From contig OZ035961.1 in the NCBI GenBank assembly GCA_964034945.1, forward strand, positions 15,701,243 through 15,765,242: a stretch of 64,000 bases of DNA. The letters are read 5' to 3'. Positions 10,830-22,644 of this stretch are shown one piece after another. Every line of letters starts with the position of its first letter. Position 1 is the stretch's first letter. This DNA comes from Chrysopilus asiliformis (taxonomy: Eukaryota; Arthropoda; Insecta; Diptera; Rhagionidae). Made by a program: the position numbers and the translations under genes. Below the pieces are notes generated by a model, which saw only the letters and a program-made list of their open reading frames with translations, was not told the DNA's origin and made no database searches.

Positions 10830-12820
10830 CGAAAAAAAACATAATAATATTAAGATAAACGAAGATACACCTAAGAAAAGCTTAGTTCAATGAACTCCAA
10901 TGTTTGGCTACGAGAATCATATGGCTGAGATTGAATTGTATGTTTTTTTTTCATGAATGTCGTACGTCGTACAGACCCAACCAACACATATAATTTGCAC
11001 GATGGCACATTCATATCCCCAAACACAGCCCCAAAAACAAAACACAGCGGCGTTGGCGCGGTATTCAAACGTGGATCAGAGCTGAGTGTAAAACTGAAAC
11101 TCTCCAAAGTTGAAACTTCACTATACCAGATAAAATGACGATATGCCCACACCATATATTTATCTAGATATAAATATAACCATATTGAGTAGATATAGTA
11201 TAGTAAAACTCTCATGAATATCATCATACTAAATACGAGATCCACTCTACGTATATGATGTAGATGGACGCGTTTCTGTGGCGTTTTTCTGTTTATATCT
11301 CTTCGGATTTTTCCCCACTTTTCAAAGTTTTTCCATATTTGAAACTATTTAATGTGACGAGTACGAAGTACAGAGCGATGCAACTGAAGATGATACATGC
11401 AGCAAGTCTTAACTAAACCATCAATGTGACAAGTGGTCATCTCTTCTGGTTATTTTCTTTACAATGATCGCACGCATACAGCAAATACGCCATCTTCCGA
11501 TGGTAAACGAAACGCAATTATTCAGGTAATTTACACAAATCATATCCGCATATACGCGAGTATATCTGTTGGCATATAAATATCACTTTTCCTTTATCGT
11601 TCAATTCACTTATCGGAATGGACATGAAACGAAGATGGTCACAAGAAGGTGACATACACACCCATGCAATTCAAATTCACCTGAACTGAATATGTTTCTA
11701 AGATACACCGGCTTTGTACGATTAAAAATCTCATAGTAAAACACTCAAACTTACTTGTAAGATCAACTTACTAAGTACAATATATCAACATGTTGCCAAC
11801 AATCACCACTCTTCAAACCCCGTGAGAAAAAAATACACCCTAACGTATAACTATTCGTAATCCAACCATTCTTCATACTCCGCCCGAATCGAGAGAAAAC
11901 AGTGATGATCCTATGATTCTACCTTGCGGCTGTCCATCGCATCTCATCTAAGACATTTCGTTGGGTCTGTTGGACTTTTTAATCCGCACCAAAGGTGGTA
12001 ATCGACTGGGGAGGACAAACGAAATGATTGTTTCTAACGAGTAAATGAGTTTAGCTCGTCACACTATGGTTAGCTTTTGATGGTGAAGAGCACTTTGGCT
12101 TATTATACTTTTGTTAGATTTCGGAGATCTCAAAGTTGAAAACGAAAGTTCAGGTTCAGATTGAGATTCAGCATCAGTTTCATGTTGAGTTGTGTGATGC
12201 TTAAGCTAATTTTGGATACTACCTTCAGATATATCGAATTTCAAATGAAACGTGTTGGTCAAGTGCGGAAGTAATAAATTCAAGTGGAACTGGGCGAGGA
12301 GCTCCGAAGGTGACAATATAGTCAGTCAGCAGCTAAATGCTTTGTTTTATGTGCATGTTCTATAATAGCGATTAACATTTTTCTATTTTGTTTGCTTTTC
12401 CAAAAATAATCAATTTCGGATTTTGTTTAATGAATTTGTAAATGTTTGAAAGTTCTCTTTTACACCAGATAGTTGAAATAAATTAAAAAAAATTAAATGA
12501 TTTGATTGAAATTTCATTTTTTTTATCAATTCCAAATCTCCTGATTTTTTCCCCCATTTTTTTCCCCAATCTCCTCATTTTTTGCCTCACATAATGTCTT
12601 AAAAAGGGCATCGCACCTTAAATTCGTATAAATTTTGTGACTTTGTGGTTGCGATGACCACTTCGTAACATTTGGTGTTAATAGGGTTCCCATAATGTGC
12701 GAAACTGCAATCAAAAATGGACTTATGGCAAACATTCCTAAGCGAATGTTTATTGTAAGCCACTAACTGTCGGTCTGTAGTTATCACCTTTTGAAAGTCA
12801 CTTCAATTGAAATATCATAT
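10830..12820. other. Non-coding stretch of more balanced composition
   Basis: Around 10,900-12,300 GC content is higher than in the AT-rich surroundings, and runs of non-repetitive sequence are longer. That could reflect host regulatory DNA or an untranslated exon. No reading frame carries a recognisable domain. Confidence 0.3.
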
Positions 12821-12825
12821 GTGGG

Positions 12826-12990
12826 AAAGTTATGTAAAATCATATTTGAACACTTCTGATGTCAATAAATTTTCCGATCAAATGAACCGTTATCGAGATA
12901 ATCGCCAAAACCATTTTGTGGGGAATTTCTTTCCGCTTGGAACGTAGAAGTGGTCCAGTTTTATTTGAGGCATGGACTCGTTATGCCAAA
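12826..12990. repeat. Fragment of the fly-type dispersed repeat body
   Basis: GTTATGTAAAATCATATTTG followed by AACACTT and AATAAATTTTC matches the body of copy B at about 22,690-22,745, and AGTGGTCCAGTTTTATTTGA recalls its GTGGTCCGATTGGATTT. The 5' hairpin and the GTCCGTC tract are missing. Confidence 0.35.
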
Positions 12991-13142
12991 TCCCTTTAAA
13001 ATACTTTTGTCTCCTGTGTATGGAAAAACCGTGCTATCTGATTCCAAAGGGTGAGTAAAAAAGCGTGAATCAGCATGAAATATTTTACGGACAAATTTTA
13101 AGCAGTGACATTTTATTTGTACGTGTTTTGTAATATTTGCAG

Positions 13143-13530
13143 GTGAAGTTACCGCATTTGGGTATGAGGTCCAAGCGTCCCGCTAACTAAACTTTTGTCC
13201 CAGATTTTTCAATTTAGTATTATAGCCAATTAAAGAAAATCCATCAACAAACAAGCAAAACACACTCGGCTCCCGCTGGGGGATACAGTAAAAAATATTT
13301 TCGTTTTCCTGCGGCGCATTTTTGTTATGTTTATTTTTACAATTTTAGTTGAATTTATTTATAAAATGTGAAAATACATAAAAAATGAAGTTACTTTCTT
13401 TTTGGGACTGCATAGCTGTTTATTAAAATTATTGCATAACATTTTGTTCAACAAATTGCACCAGCGGCGCATATTCATTAATTATTTTTGCCCGCACTCA
13501 ATCTCATGGTTTTGTCCTAGTATATGTTTT
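13143..13530 (-). mobile_element. Degraded hAT-like non-autonomous element
   Basis: Shares several landmarks with the better copy at 61,661-62,139, in reverse orientation: AACTTTTGTCCCAGATTTTT with CAATTT, CTGCGGCGCATTTTTG, TTTTTACAATTTTAGTTG, CAGCGGCGCATATT and TTTTGTCCTAG. Terminal repeats and target duplication are too decayed to identify. No protein is encoded. Confidence 0.45.
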
Positions 13531-13605
13531 GATTTTGTGTTGAAAAATTGTTCAACTTCAATCATCTTTTTCACAATTTTATTAAAATTTAAAACTTTGA
13601 TATGA

Positions 13606-15790
13606 ATTGTTGGTACTTACACTAAAAAAACATTTCAGAATTTGAAGAAAAAAAAACACAAATCACAAAACACGGACTCCTTGTCTAAATAAATAAAACA
13701 ATAATAATGGTTGATAAAAAAATTTAATTTCTTTTTAAATAAGTATTTCTTACATTATATAAAAATTGGAGTAATTAATTTTGTTCGTTTTTTAAATGTA
13801 TAAAAAAAGTCATAGATTTGATACAATTTAATACATAAAGAAATATTTATAATATTAAAAAATAATAATAGTAATAGTATTAATAAAAAATAGGATACGA
13901 GTAAACATTTTATTCATTTAATTTATAAGTTATTTTGATCATGTATGAAATACTAGCTTTTGTTTTAAATTAAAGATCAGTTTATCATATAATACGAGTT
14001 TTTGAAAGAAAAAGTCTTAAAGTAGATACAATAATATAATAAAATTTATCCTTGATTGTTTTTCAATATGATTGTTTGTTTCTTTAATAAAAATATAATA
14101 AATTTATGTATTCTAATATGATATGAACACGTTAATGATATATATGAGCCAATATTTAAAAAATTCTATATATTTTGTAATAAAAAAAAGACTTATTTCT
14201 AATCAAATAATAATAGTAAACAATTTTGAAATAAATACGATTATATAATGGCAACATTACGTTTTTTTTAAATAGTAGGTACTATGATTATAGTTTTTTA
14301 AAATAAAAGAATTAGTTAAAATAATTTCGAGATAAATCCTGAGATTTTTTTTTAATTTTCCAAGAAAATCATAATTTGATTATTTGCTTGGTATTGAGCA
14401 GAGAACAAATAAAATTATGCAAATAAATACATGCAGCATAAATAATAATAATCATAATCCAAGGCGAGTGCCCATTTCACGCAATAAAGAGGTGAGAATA
14501 ATAAGGTATGAATGCAATCGAAATCATAAGAGGAGCATCCTTCTTATGTTATTGTAGCATAAAATGAGCACTTAAGATCCGATCGAGATGTTTGTCAAAC
14601 AATGCATGTACGATCAGTTATGGGAGAGTAGATTTTATATTGAAATTGGAGAGAAAATGATCAATTGAGGTATTTTTCTGTATAACTCAATTGAGTAGAA
14701 ATTGATTGAGCGGTTGATTTAAGGTGAGAGTTATGTGAACTTAATGATTGTTGTATTGTCGATATGTGCAGCAGATATGTACACTTTAACAGGTTAGTTT
14801 TAAAGTGTATTGAGATAATCATTACTATCTGATCTGATCTGATCTGTATGTTATCTAATAGATAGTTTTCCCGCAATTTGTCAATTTTTTTTAATGTATG
14901 CATTACGGATTTATTTAGTAACATTATCGAACTGCCAACATTTTTACCTAACGAAATACTTTTATTTTTGCGCAATGAAAGATGAATGAAAATATGCTTA
15001 TGAAATTTTAATTATTATGATGTGATAATACAAATTACTACAGAAATTGAAAAAGATTTGAAATTTAAATGAGTAAGTGACGATGAAATTTGAAAAAAAT
15101 GAATGGTTTTAGATTTTAACTCGTGGCAAACGCAAATGAATATCAAACAAAAAAAATCTATTAAAAAAAATTAAACTTAAACCAATAATAATAAACGAGG
15201 TGGGTATTTATGAGACATATTTCAAAATATCAGACAAGAAATTCTGTTTTCAACAATAAAAGGTGTTAACTTTTAAAAAAACAGAATTTATTTGAATTTT
15301 CATGATATTAAAAATTCTAAATAAAGTCGGGAATAGCTTTATTCAGTTTTCAACCAATTTTCTCAACAAAAAAAAATTGTAGTATGACACATACTAATAC
15401 TTGCTCAAAAAAAAAGATCTGTAATATATTAATTGTTTAAAAAACATGAATTGTTCAACAGACAAAACAAAAATTAAACAAAACTACAAAAAAATAATAA
15501 AAAAAAAAATAAACACAAAAATTTCACTAATTATTTCATTTCATAATTAATTAATAAAAATTGTGTTCATCTTTCTTCTACGTCTGCAGCTCGACGTCTC
15601 CTCCCGACCTCGAACACTTAGCCAACGCATCCTCAATAGTTGGATTAAATAGCCTTCTTTATGCATAACAAAAAAAATTAATTGTTAATAATTTTTTTAA
15701 AACAATTTAACATTGAGGAGTTTATCAGCTACACCCAAAAAAAAAACAATGCATTATGACATGTAATTTAAATCAGTTGAATTTTTCTCC
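13606..15790. other. Extremely AT-rich stretch
   Basis: Dominated by TAATAATA-type and A/T-run sequence. It contains a short CTGAT pentanucleotide run at about 14,828-14,846 and one more even patch at 15,585-15,640. No coding potential, terminal repeats or RNA genes are visible. Confidence 0.4.
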
Positions 15791-15794
15791 CGAT

Positions 15795-17345
15795 CCTTAA
15801 TAGAGCCCGGTTGGATCTAAAGGATCTCGCGAGGATGTTTTAAGGATAACTCTGCACCTTAACTCTTTCGGGCGACGATATGTGTTTGTGGGATCTAAAG
15901 AATTCGACATTTTTCTGGGCTTATTTATACTGCTTTTTATACTCTAACAAAAATCTGCAAAAAAATTATACTTGCAAAAGAATTGATCGCAATCACTTAT
16001 TGTTATTAATAAGTGTTAGTTGGATCTAATTTTTTGGCCATTTTCTCATGAAATTTTTAATAAAAATCTAATTTAATACTTTTTTGAAAATAAGTAGGGA
16101 AATTATGGTTCAGTTCAATATTGACCAGTGGGATCAAGGATAACCATTTTCATAATTAATTCAGTATGTTTTCAAAAAGGAAATATTTTTGTAAAAAAAA
16201 TTACACTTTATAGTAAAGTTTTGTAAAATAATCTAAAAAGACGATCACAAATTATTGGCAGTGTTCGTTTCCGTGTTAAATAAGTCTTAAATGTTGTTTA
16301 CCATAGCATTTAGTTTGATCTCAAGGACCTTACTTAATATTGACCAGTTGGATCCAAAGTATACATTTTTATTGATGATTTTTTTTTCTATTAAAATATT
16401 TAAACAAAATTTGTTTTTTATTGTTTTGCTCTGTTCAATTTGTTTTAATTTGGCAAATCGCTCCAATTTTACGACAATTTTTATGTGAATATAAATTAAA
16501 AATAATAAAAATTGCGTTGTATTTTTAGATAAAATGATTATTCAAAGTCAATAATGACCGGTTGGATCCAGTGTTTTATCCATTTTAAGTTAATTTCAAA
16601 ACCAAATTGCAAACAATCGCAACCAAAAAAAAAATCAAATCTAAATCAATTCGACCTTGTGAGCAATTATTATGTATATCTTGAGCGATTTTATCTCAAT
16701 ATTGTTCGGTTGGATCTAAAATTGGTGATTTCGTTGCAATATACTTGTTAAACAGAATTAATCGGCTTAATTAAAATTTGATAAATCAATCAAATGAATT
16801 GATCAATATTCAAAATTGACAAATATTGCCGTCAAAAGAAATATTTAATATTGTCCAGTTGGATCCAATTTTGCGGTCATCTTGGCAATTTAATTACAAA
16901 AAATCTTAACAATTCGTAATAAATTTGTTTGTTTATCGATTTTACAATTTATTTTCGCGGTATTGGCGGCTATAAAATTATTGATTGATTTTTTTGTTGT
17001 TGTTCGTAAATACCTTCAATTAATATTGCCCCGTTGGGTCTAAAACATTCAACATTGCTAAAAACAAATTCTTTTAACCTTTTTGATCACGAAATTCGTT
17101 GAAGACGTATTGAATCTTCTCAACTTTATCAGTATATAGTGATGTCAGCCTTCTTAATAACTTTTTCACAGATGGTTCACCTTCGATATCAGCTGCTCTT
17201 CCTCCTCCAATGATAATGAAAATGTTGCCGATCAGTGACGATCAATGATGATATTGTCAAATTTGTTCTTTTTTGAGGTTATTTCACCAGCTATAATGGG
17301 AAATTCAATAGTGTCCAGTGGGATCCAAGACTTCGGCCATAATTT
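15795..17345 (+). repeat. Spaced array of about ten copies of a TTGGATCCAA core
   Basis: A core close to AATATTGNCCAGTTGGATCC, followed by AA and often GGCCAT or CCATTTT, recurs in the same orientation. Its GGATC (or GGGTC) begins at 15,813, 15,891, 16,022, 16,131, 16,350, 16,564, 16,712, 16,861, 17,036 and 17,321. The intervals are 78, 131, 109, 219, 214, 148, 149, 175 and 285 bp. The cores at 16,131, 16,350, 16,564, 16,861 and 17,321 are the best conserved. Spacers are AT-rich and seem unrelated to one another. It is not a simple tandem satellite, because core order is regular while spacing is not. Function unknown. Confidence 0.6.
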
Positions 17346-18300
17346 TTGTGACAGAAAATTTTTACGATCTTAATTCAAGAAGACTATCAAATTCTTCTTC
17401 AAGTGTTTGTTTTATTTTTCGGTTGATGTTGTCGCTGGTCGCTTTGATTTTCTTAAAAATTAAATCTGTTTTTGTAGTTTATTTTTTTCTTTTTCTTCTG
17501 TTAAACAACGTTCTTTCTATATAGACAACAAATAAGTATTATAAAAGCACACACAGTGTGGTGAGCACGTTTCCAAAAAGTCACTGACACTCATAAAAAT
17601 ACGCTTGAACCCGCGAATTATTTGGCTAAAGGCAAGCTCAAAATTTGACTTCCACACACTGGAAACGAATAATGAAATTCAATATCACTCAGTTTTTAAT
17701 AAAAATTTGTTTACAGAAAATTTCTTTCGACGTGAATTTCAGATTAGAATCACTTTAATTTTGATACTGATTTTTTTTTTAAGAATTGACTTCTAATTAG
17801 ACTTTAGTAAAACTTTATTTGTTTAATTAAAGTTCGCTTTGATGTAAGGAACGCACGATAAAATTTATTTAAAAAAATTTGATATTTTGAATTTGAAATC
17901 GTATAAGAGAGCGATACTATCCACTCGAACGATGTCGGTGTTATGAATTGATCTTCATTAAGTCGGAAGTTTAAATCCTCTACTATGCGGCCAAATGTTG
18001 AGCCGCATCTGAGCACGATGTCGAGACTTCACTCAATTTTCGATCAGTGATCAGAGTGAGTGCTTAGTATATAAAGACGACGCGATCTTATGTTAAAAGC
18101 GGCGATATGCATCGCATTCAATGTACCTGTGTACAAATAGAGATAGAGTATCTGATAGATACCATTTCATACATGACAATTCAGCTGTGTGCATAAGAAT
18201 TTCGGGAACGTGCAACTAAAGTATGAGCGGGCGGATTCAGGTGTAAACGACATATGTTTGTATATAGAGAGCATAAATTGTGTATGGTTTAGTTACATAT
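17346..18300. other. Non-coding stretch
   Basis: AT-rich to about 17,900, then more balanced. A TATATAAAG lies at 18,068-18,076, but no initiator-like sequence sits at the expected distance and no gene follows, so I do not call a promoter. Confidence 0.3.
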
Positions 18301-18600
18301 TCACCTATCAAAGGTAAGAATTGATCCATCGTACTCTTTGGTGTTCTCTTCGATGAAAATCTGGTCTTCAGGCCATCAACACTGGAAGGCAACGTTTTGG
18401 AAAACTTCCAATCGCATTCTCACGTGGATGTTATGCTGCTCTTTTACCTGCGTTTCATTGCCTCAATGCACTGTTGCGAAGGTTTTTTTTTGGGAAGACA
18501 AAAAAAACTCGTGGAACATGTGATCGTTGCAAGGTAAATAGACAACATATCCTTTCAAAGGAGATATAACGCCTATTTCTTTTGTAAGTCATCTTCCAAT
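18301..18600 (-). pseudogene. Possible decayed coding fragment, unassigned
   Basis: One minus-strand frame from about 18,600 to 18,301 reads like protein with ordinary residue variety (for example WPEDQIFIEENTKEYDGSIL). It is broken internally by three stops, all TGA, near 18,591, 18,465 and 18,378, and it ends at a fourth TGA (18,303-18,301). Codon composition is more even than in the flanks. I recognise no family. Stops that are all TGA fit decay of TGG or CGA codons. A chance frame remains possible. Confidence 0.18.
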
Positions 18601-21319
18601 CAATTTGAGGATACTTTTTAATTTTCTTTTCGATTATACCTTAAATTTGGAGAAGGGATAGAAAAATTATTACTGTGGTAGTAAAAGTCCAAAAAACGTC
18701 CGCCTACAATCGTTTTGATTAAAGATTCTTTATATACTTTTAGGTAGCCGCATAAAATGAAAGGCAAAATTAAAATCTCATCCAAAAATTTATTATCTAG
18801 GCATGTAATATGGAAATGAGAATTTCTACTTTATGATTTTTACGATTAACAAAAAAATTGAGTAATAGTTTTTTAGTTAAGAGATTTATTTGGTTTTATT
18901 TGCTTTTGCTGAATTTTTTCACGCCCATATTAGATATTACGATTTTTGCATTTGCGAAAGAATAAAAAAATTATTTGAAATACTAAAATGATGAAGAGGT
19001 TTTTATGAAAATAATTTTTGCGATTTTTTTCATCATCAAATTTAGGAATGTAAATTAGATTAGCAAAGAACAGCATTCAAAAAAATTGTGTTAAATCAAA
19101 ACAGTAACTAGATACTCGAATTTTGAGGAAATTGAATTTTGTGACATTAAAAAAATGTTACTTAGTATTTTGCTCGATGCTGAAATTCCCGGTAACTGTT
19201 AGAGTTCAATAAGGTGAACTGAATCAAAAATTGGAGCCGAATTGAAATTTTCGGCTCGATAATTTGAACAACTTATTCGATAATGTGAAGAATTTTTTTC
19301 ATATTTTTAAGGGTAAGCGGAGTTTGCGGCAATATTCAACATTTCCGAATATATTTTGATTGAATTCTCAGTGGAAAGCTCAATAAGTCCTTGAAATTTT
19401 GGGTGACACTTGTGTGACTCAGAACTCAACAGTACAATTAAAAATTTTTTGCTGAAAACAATAAATTTACACACTAGAATGCTGAAAACAATACCTTCGT
19501 TTTGCTTGCAGCAGTCGGATAAAAAGTTTTGTGTACTAAAATTTACTGTACAAAAGCAAGTAATTGAGATAGAAACTTGAAATTTTGCAAAGAACCATTT
19601 TTTTTTTATCAAAAAGCAAATCACTGAGTTACTCAATTCAACTTTTGAGATTTTTCTTATCAAAAAGTAAATCACATGCGGAAAAAAACGGGAAAAATTG
19701 AGCTACTGTTTTTCAAATTTTTGCTTTTTTCTCGAAAATGGCTCATTTTTGCAAAAAATTCGTTTGCACAAAAGGGTGCGTAGAATATAATTTTATACAA
19801 CTTTCCCATACATCAAAATTCAGTTGGAGCCAATTTTCATGAATCGTATTGTACTGCAATTGGAATGTTTCCACATCTTTTTCAATAGCTTTCAATGGAA
19901 TGATAACATCTTTCAAATGCAAAAAAAACCGCATCAGAATCGGCTTAAGCTTTCTTCTGGCCGTAGTCGATCTCACAAATTTTTTTGATGATTTTTAATT
20001 CACACAACCATGATCCAACGATTAATTCCTTCTTCCCAATTTGAACTATCATGACCCTAAATATTCTCGCATATGTTTTGTTTTTAACATCATAGATTGA
20101 ACATAAATTCCATGACTAAACAAACCAAGGTGGTTTTTAAACAAAACAAACAACATCTAACCACCGAAGATCAAAAATTTATCCCTATTCAATACTGTTA
20201 TATGTTTTAACATTGTCCATGTTTATTTGGCGTTAGTCTTCCGGTCAGACGGATCCTGTTTGACATACGTCTGTCTGCTTTGTGACAAAATATCCCTAAC
20301 ATATTTAACGGCCACCCGCTATATTGACATATTCTGTTAGGCAAATCAAATGCAAGTCTTTCAAAATAATTTCATAGCTATGGGTATCTCATACTATCAA
20401 GGGAATAAAAAATCCACAGCATTTTTGTAAAAATTTACTGGAATCCTTTTTCCAAATATTTACTAAAAACCTCAAAAAAAACATATGAGAAAGGTTTGCC
20501 TTTTTTCTAATAAAAATAATCGGCGCTTGAAAGTATACTGGACTTGACTACAACCTAATAATTCTACCTGTTGTTGAATTTTCTGTAATTCAAAACGATT
20601 TAAGGTGAAAGGTATCACGTGCTTGGCACAAGTTACCCTTTCTTTTATTTCAATTATTTTTTATACCAAAAAATCTGTACTTTCTTTGATAAAAAATGAT
20701 GATGAAGTTTTTACTGCAGTTCCATTTAAAGAATTATTCTGAGATAAAAAAAATCACGAAAAATACATAAGTAAAATTTTAAGATTCAGTAACATTATTT
20801 ACATGATTTATGATAAAAAAATACTTTTAACTCTCCTTGAACCATGCTAATCCCTTGTGCAAGCAAACTAATGACCATGACAATATTTCACAATAGAAGG
20901 ATTAAAATTATGCTAGTTAGCCGACAATTTATTTTGAATGCATTTTGCAAGTCACCCGAATGAAAATTTTTGCATTTTTGACTCACTATTACATTATTAT
21001 TCATAATTTCATTTCAAAGGATGAAAATCTTTTTCCTGTAACCTTTGGTACTTGTTGTCCTTTTGTTTTGCAACATGTTTTGTCATTGAATTTCTAGGAG
21101 AAGGAAAAATGCAAATAAAAATTTTCTGTTTCTTCACATGACTGGCAAAAAGTTTTTATTTGCCTATTACTTAGTACCGACTTCTGGTAATCCTTAAAGG
21201 GGTTTTTACTCCTATTGGCCAGCAGAAAAGATCTAAGGACTCCGACACTGGTGTACTAAAGTTACTTGTTGAGTTTGAAGGAAACCCTTTAAAATCCCGT
21301 CAATATTGACAATTTAATT
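18601..21319. other. Non-coding stretch, nothing recognised
   Basis: AT-rich throughout with many A and T runs. The longest frame (19,307-19,675, 122 codons, minus) has a skewed composition rich in F, I, K and S and no motif. No terminal repeats are visible. Confidence 0.4.
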
Positions 21320-21370
21320 AAATTGTATTTCATATTGATTTTGTCCATTAATCAATATGAAATACAATTT
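21320..21370. repeat. Perfect 21-bp hairpin with 9-nt loop
   Basis: Arms 21,320-21,340 (starting AAATTGTATTTCATATTGAT) and 21,350-21,370 are exact reverse complements around the loop TTGTCCATT. No gene adjoins it. Confidence 0.6.
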
Positions 21371-22640
21371 GTTCTAAAAATATTGAAAAAAGTTTATGTA
21401 AAAGTATGTCTTGCTAATAAAAGTTATAGCTTTTGTACACAAAAATATGAAATTTTCCAAGTCGTGAAAAAGAACATTTGGGTTAATTTGAACTTCACTA
21501 AGAATGACAAAAAAGTAACACTTTTGTTTCAAATTGCAAAATTCAACAAGCAAAAGTCTAAATGCGATTCTAATTGAATTCTAACGAAAGTAAGAATTTA
21601 AAAATTATTAAGAATGAAAGGTATTAATTGTGAAATGTCGAGTGTAGAGAAATGGTTAGTTATTTGACGAAACGTAAACGTGATGACATCATTTGCAAAT
21701 ATTCTGTGTCAAATTCATTTCGTTCTCATTAGCATAGCACAACGTCGATAATTGTCACCTTAAATATCATCAGACAACAATTATATTGAAAAGAACCAAA
21801 ACTTCAATCCTAAAAGACGATAAAAGTAGGTTACGAGTATCTCTTCCGCCTTCTCTAAGTTTTCTTAGAAAAAAAAGAGATAAACCGGGCCCAACAAACA
21901 ATAATTTGAATCGGCATCGACAGTTAAAAAAAAAAATTTGGTGTATTGCGAATATTAAAAACAAACAAATATGTCGCCGGTCGGTTAAGTTCTTTTTTAT
22001 ACGGAACGAAATCTTCCTCAACCAACTGAACAGTTAGTGGGTCAAAATTGTTTGCCATAGTCATAAAAACATTTTTTTATTGAAGTATTTTTTTTTGTTG
22101 GTTTCTATCTTAACTGAAGACGATCTACATACGATCAAAAATATCTTCCTCGTTTTAAAAGACATTAGTCGTTATTGGCACTAAATCAATTTTTATCCAT
22201 TGTTGAGGCTTCTGATGCCTTTATTGCGAGCATAAAAATCAACGGTTCAGCCAACCCTAAAAGAAGAAGGAGTACGCAAAATGACAAAGTCGAATACTGA
22301 ATTGAATTTTGCGGCTAAACAGCACATTTATGTTGAATTAACGAATTAACCAAAGGCAATGATCGCTGGAGTGGAGTGCATAGAGTGAATGCTGCTGTAT
22401 TGCCGTGAAGCACATTGAAAATTAAACGAAATATTAACTAAAAAAACAACAACAACAATTTTGAGACTAGATTTTTATGGGTTTTTCAAAAAGAGAAGCA
22501 GTGAAAAAGCCGGTCATAATTTAAACATTTTAAAGTCTAAATTTTCAAAAAAAAAACCATAATAAAAGCTACAATTGCCAGGGGAAATCGTCAAATATTC
22601 TATATGAGGACACACAAAATGTTTTTTTTTCTAAATCCAT
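21371..22640. other. Non-coding stretch, nothing recognised
   Basis: AT-rich with poly-A and poly-T runs. No supported reading frame or repeat. Confidence 0.4.
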
Positions 22641-22644
22641 TTAT

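Noticed and set aside
10871..11245. 124-codon minus-strand frame
   Set aside because: No domain, overlaps an open plus-strand frame, and is rich in W, Y, L and F from AT-rich sequence. I cannot support it as a gene.
14828..14846. CTGAT pentanucleotide run as a functional element
   Set aside because: About four units only, ordinary microsatellite noise.
15795..17345. CRISPR-like array
   Set aside because: Spacers are irregular (78-285 bp), cores are imperfect, and the genome is clearly eukaryotic.
18068..18076. TATATAAAG as a core promoter
   Set aside because: No initiator-like sequence at the right distance on either strand and no gene downstream.
19307..19675. 122-codon minus-strand frame
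   Set aside because: Low-complexity composition (F, I, K, S) expected of chance frames in AT-rich DNA.
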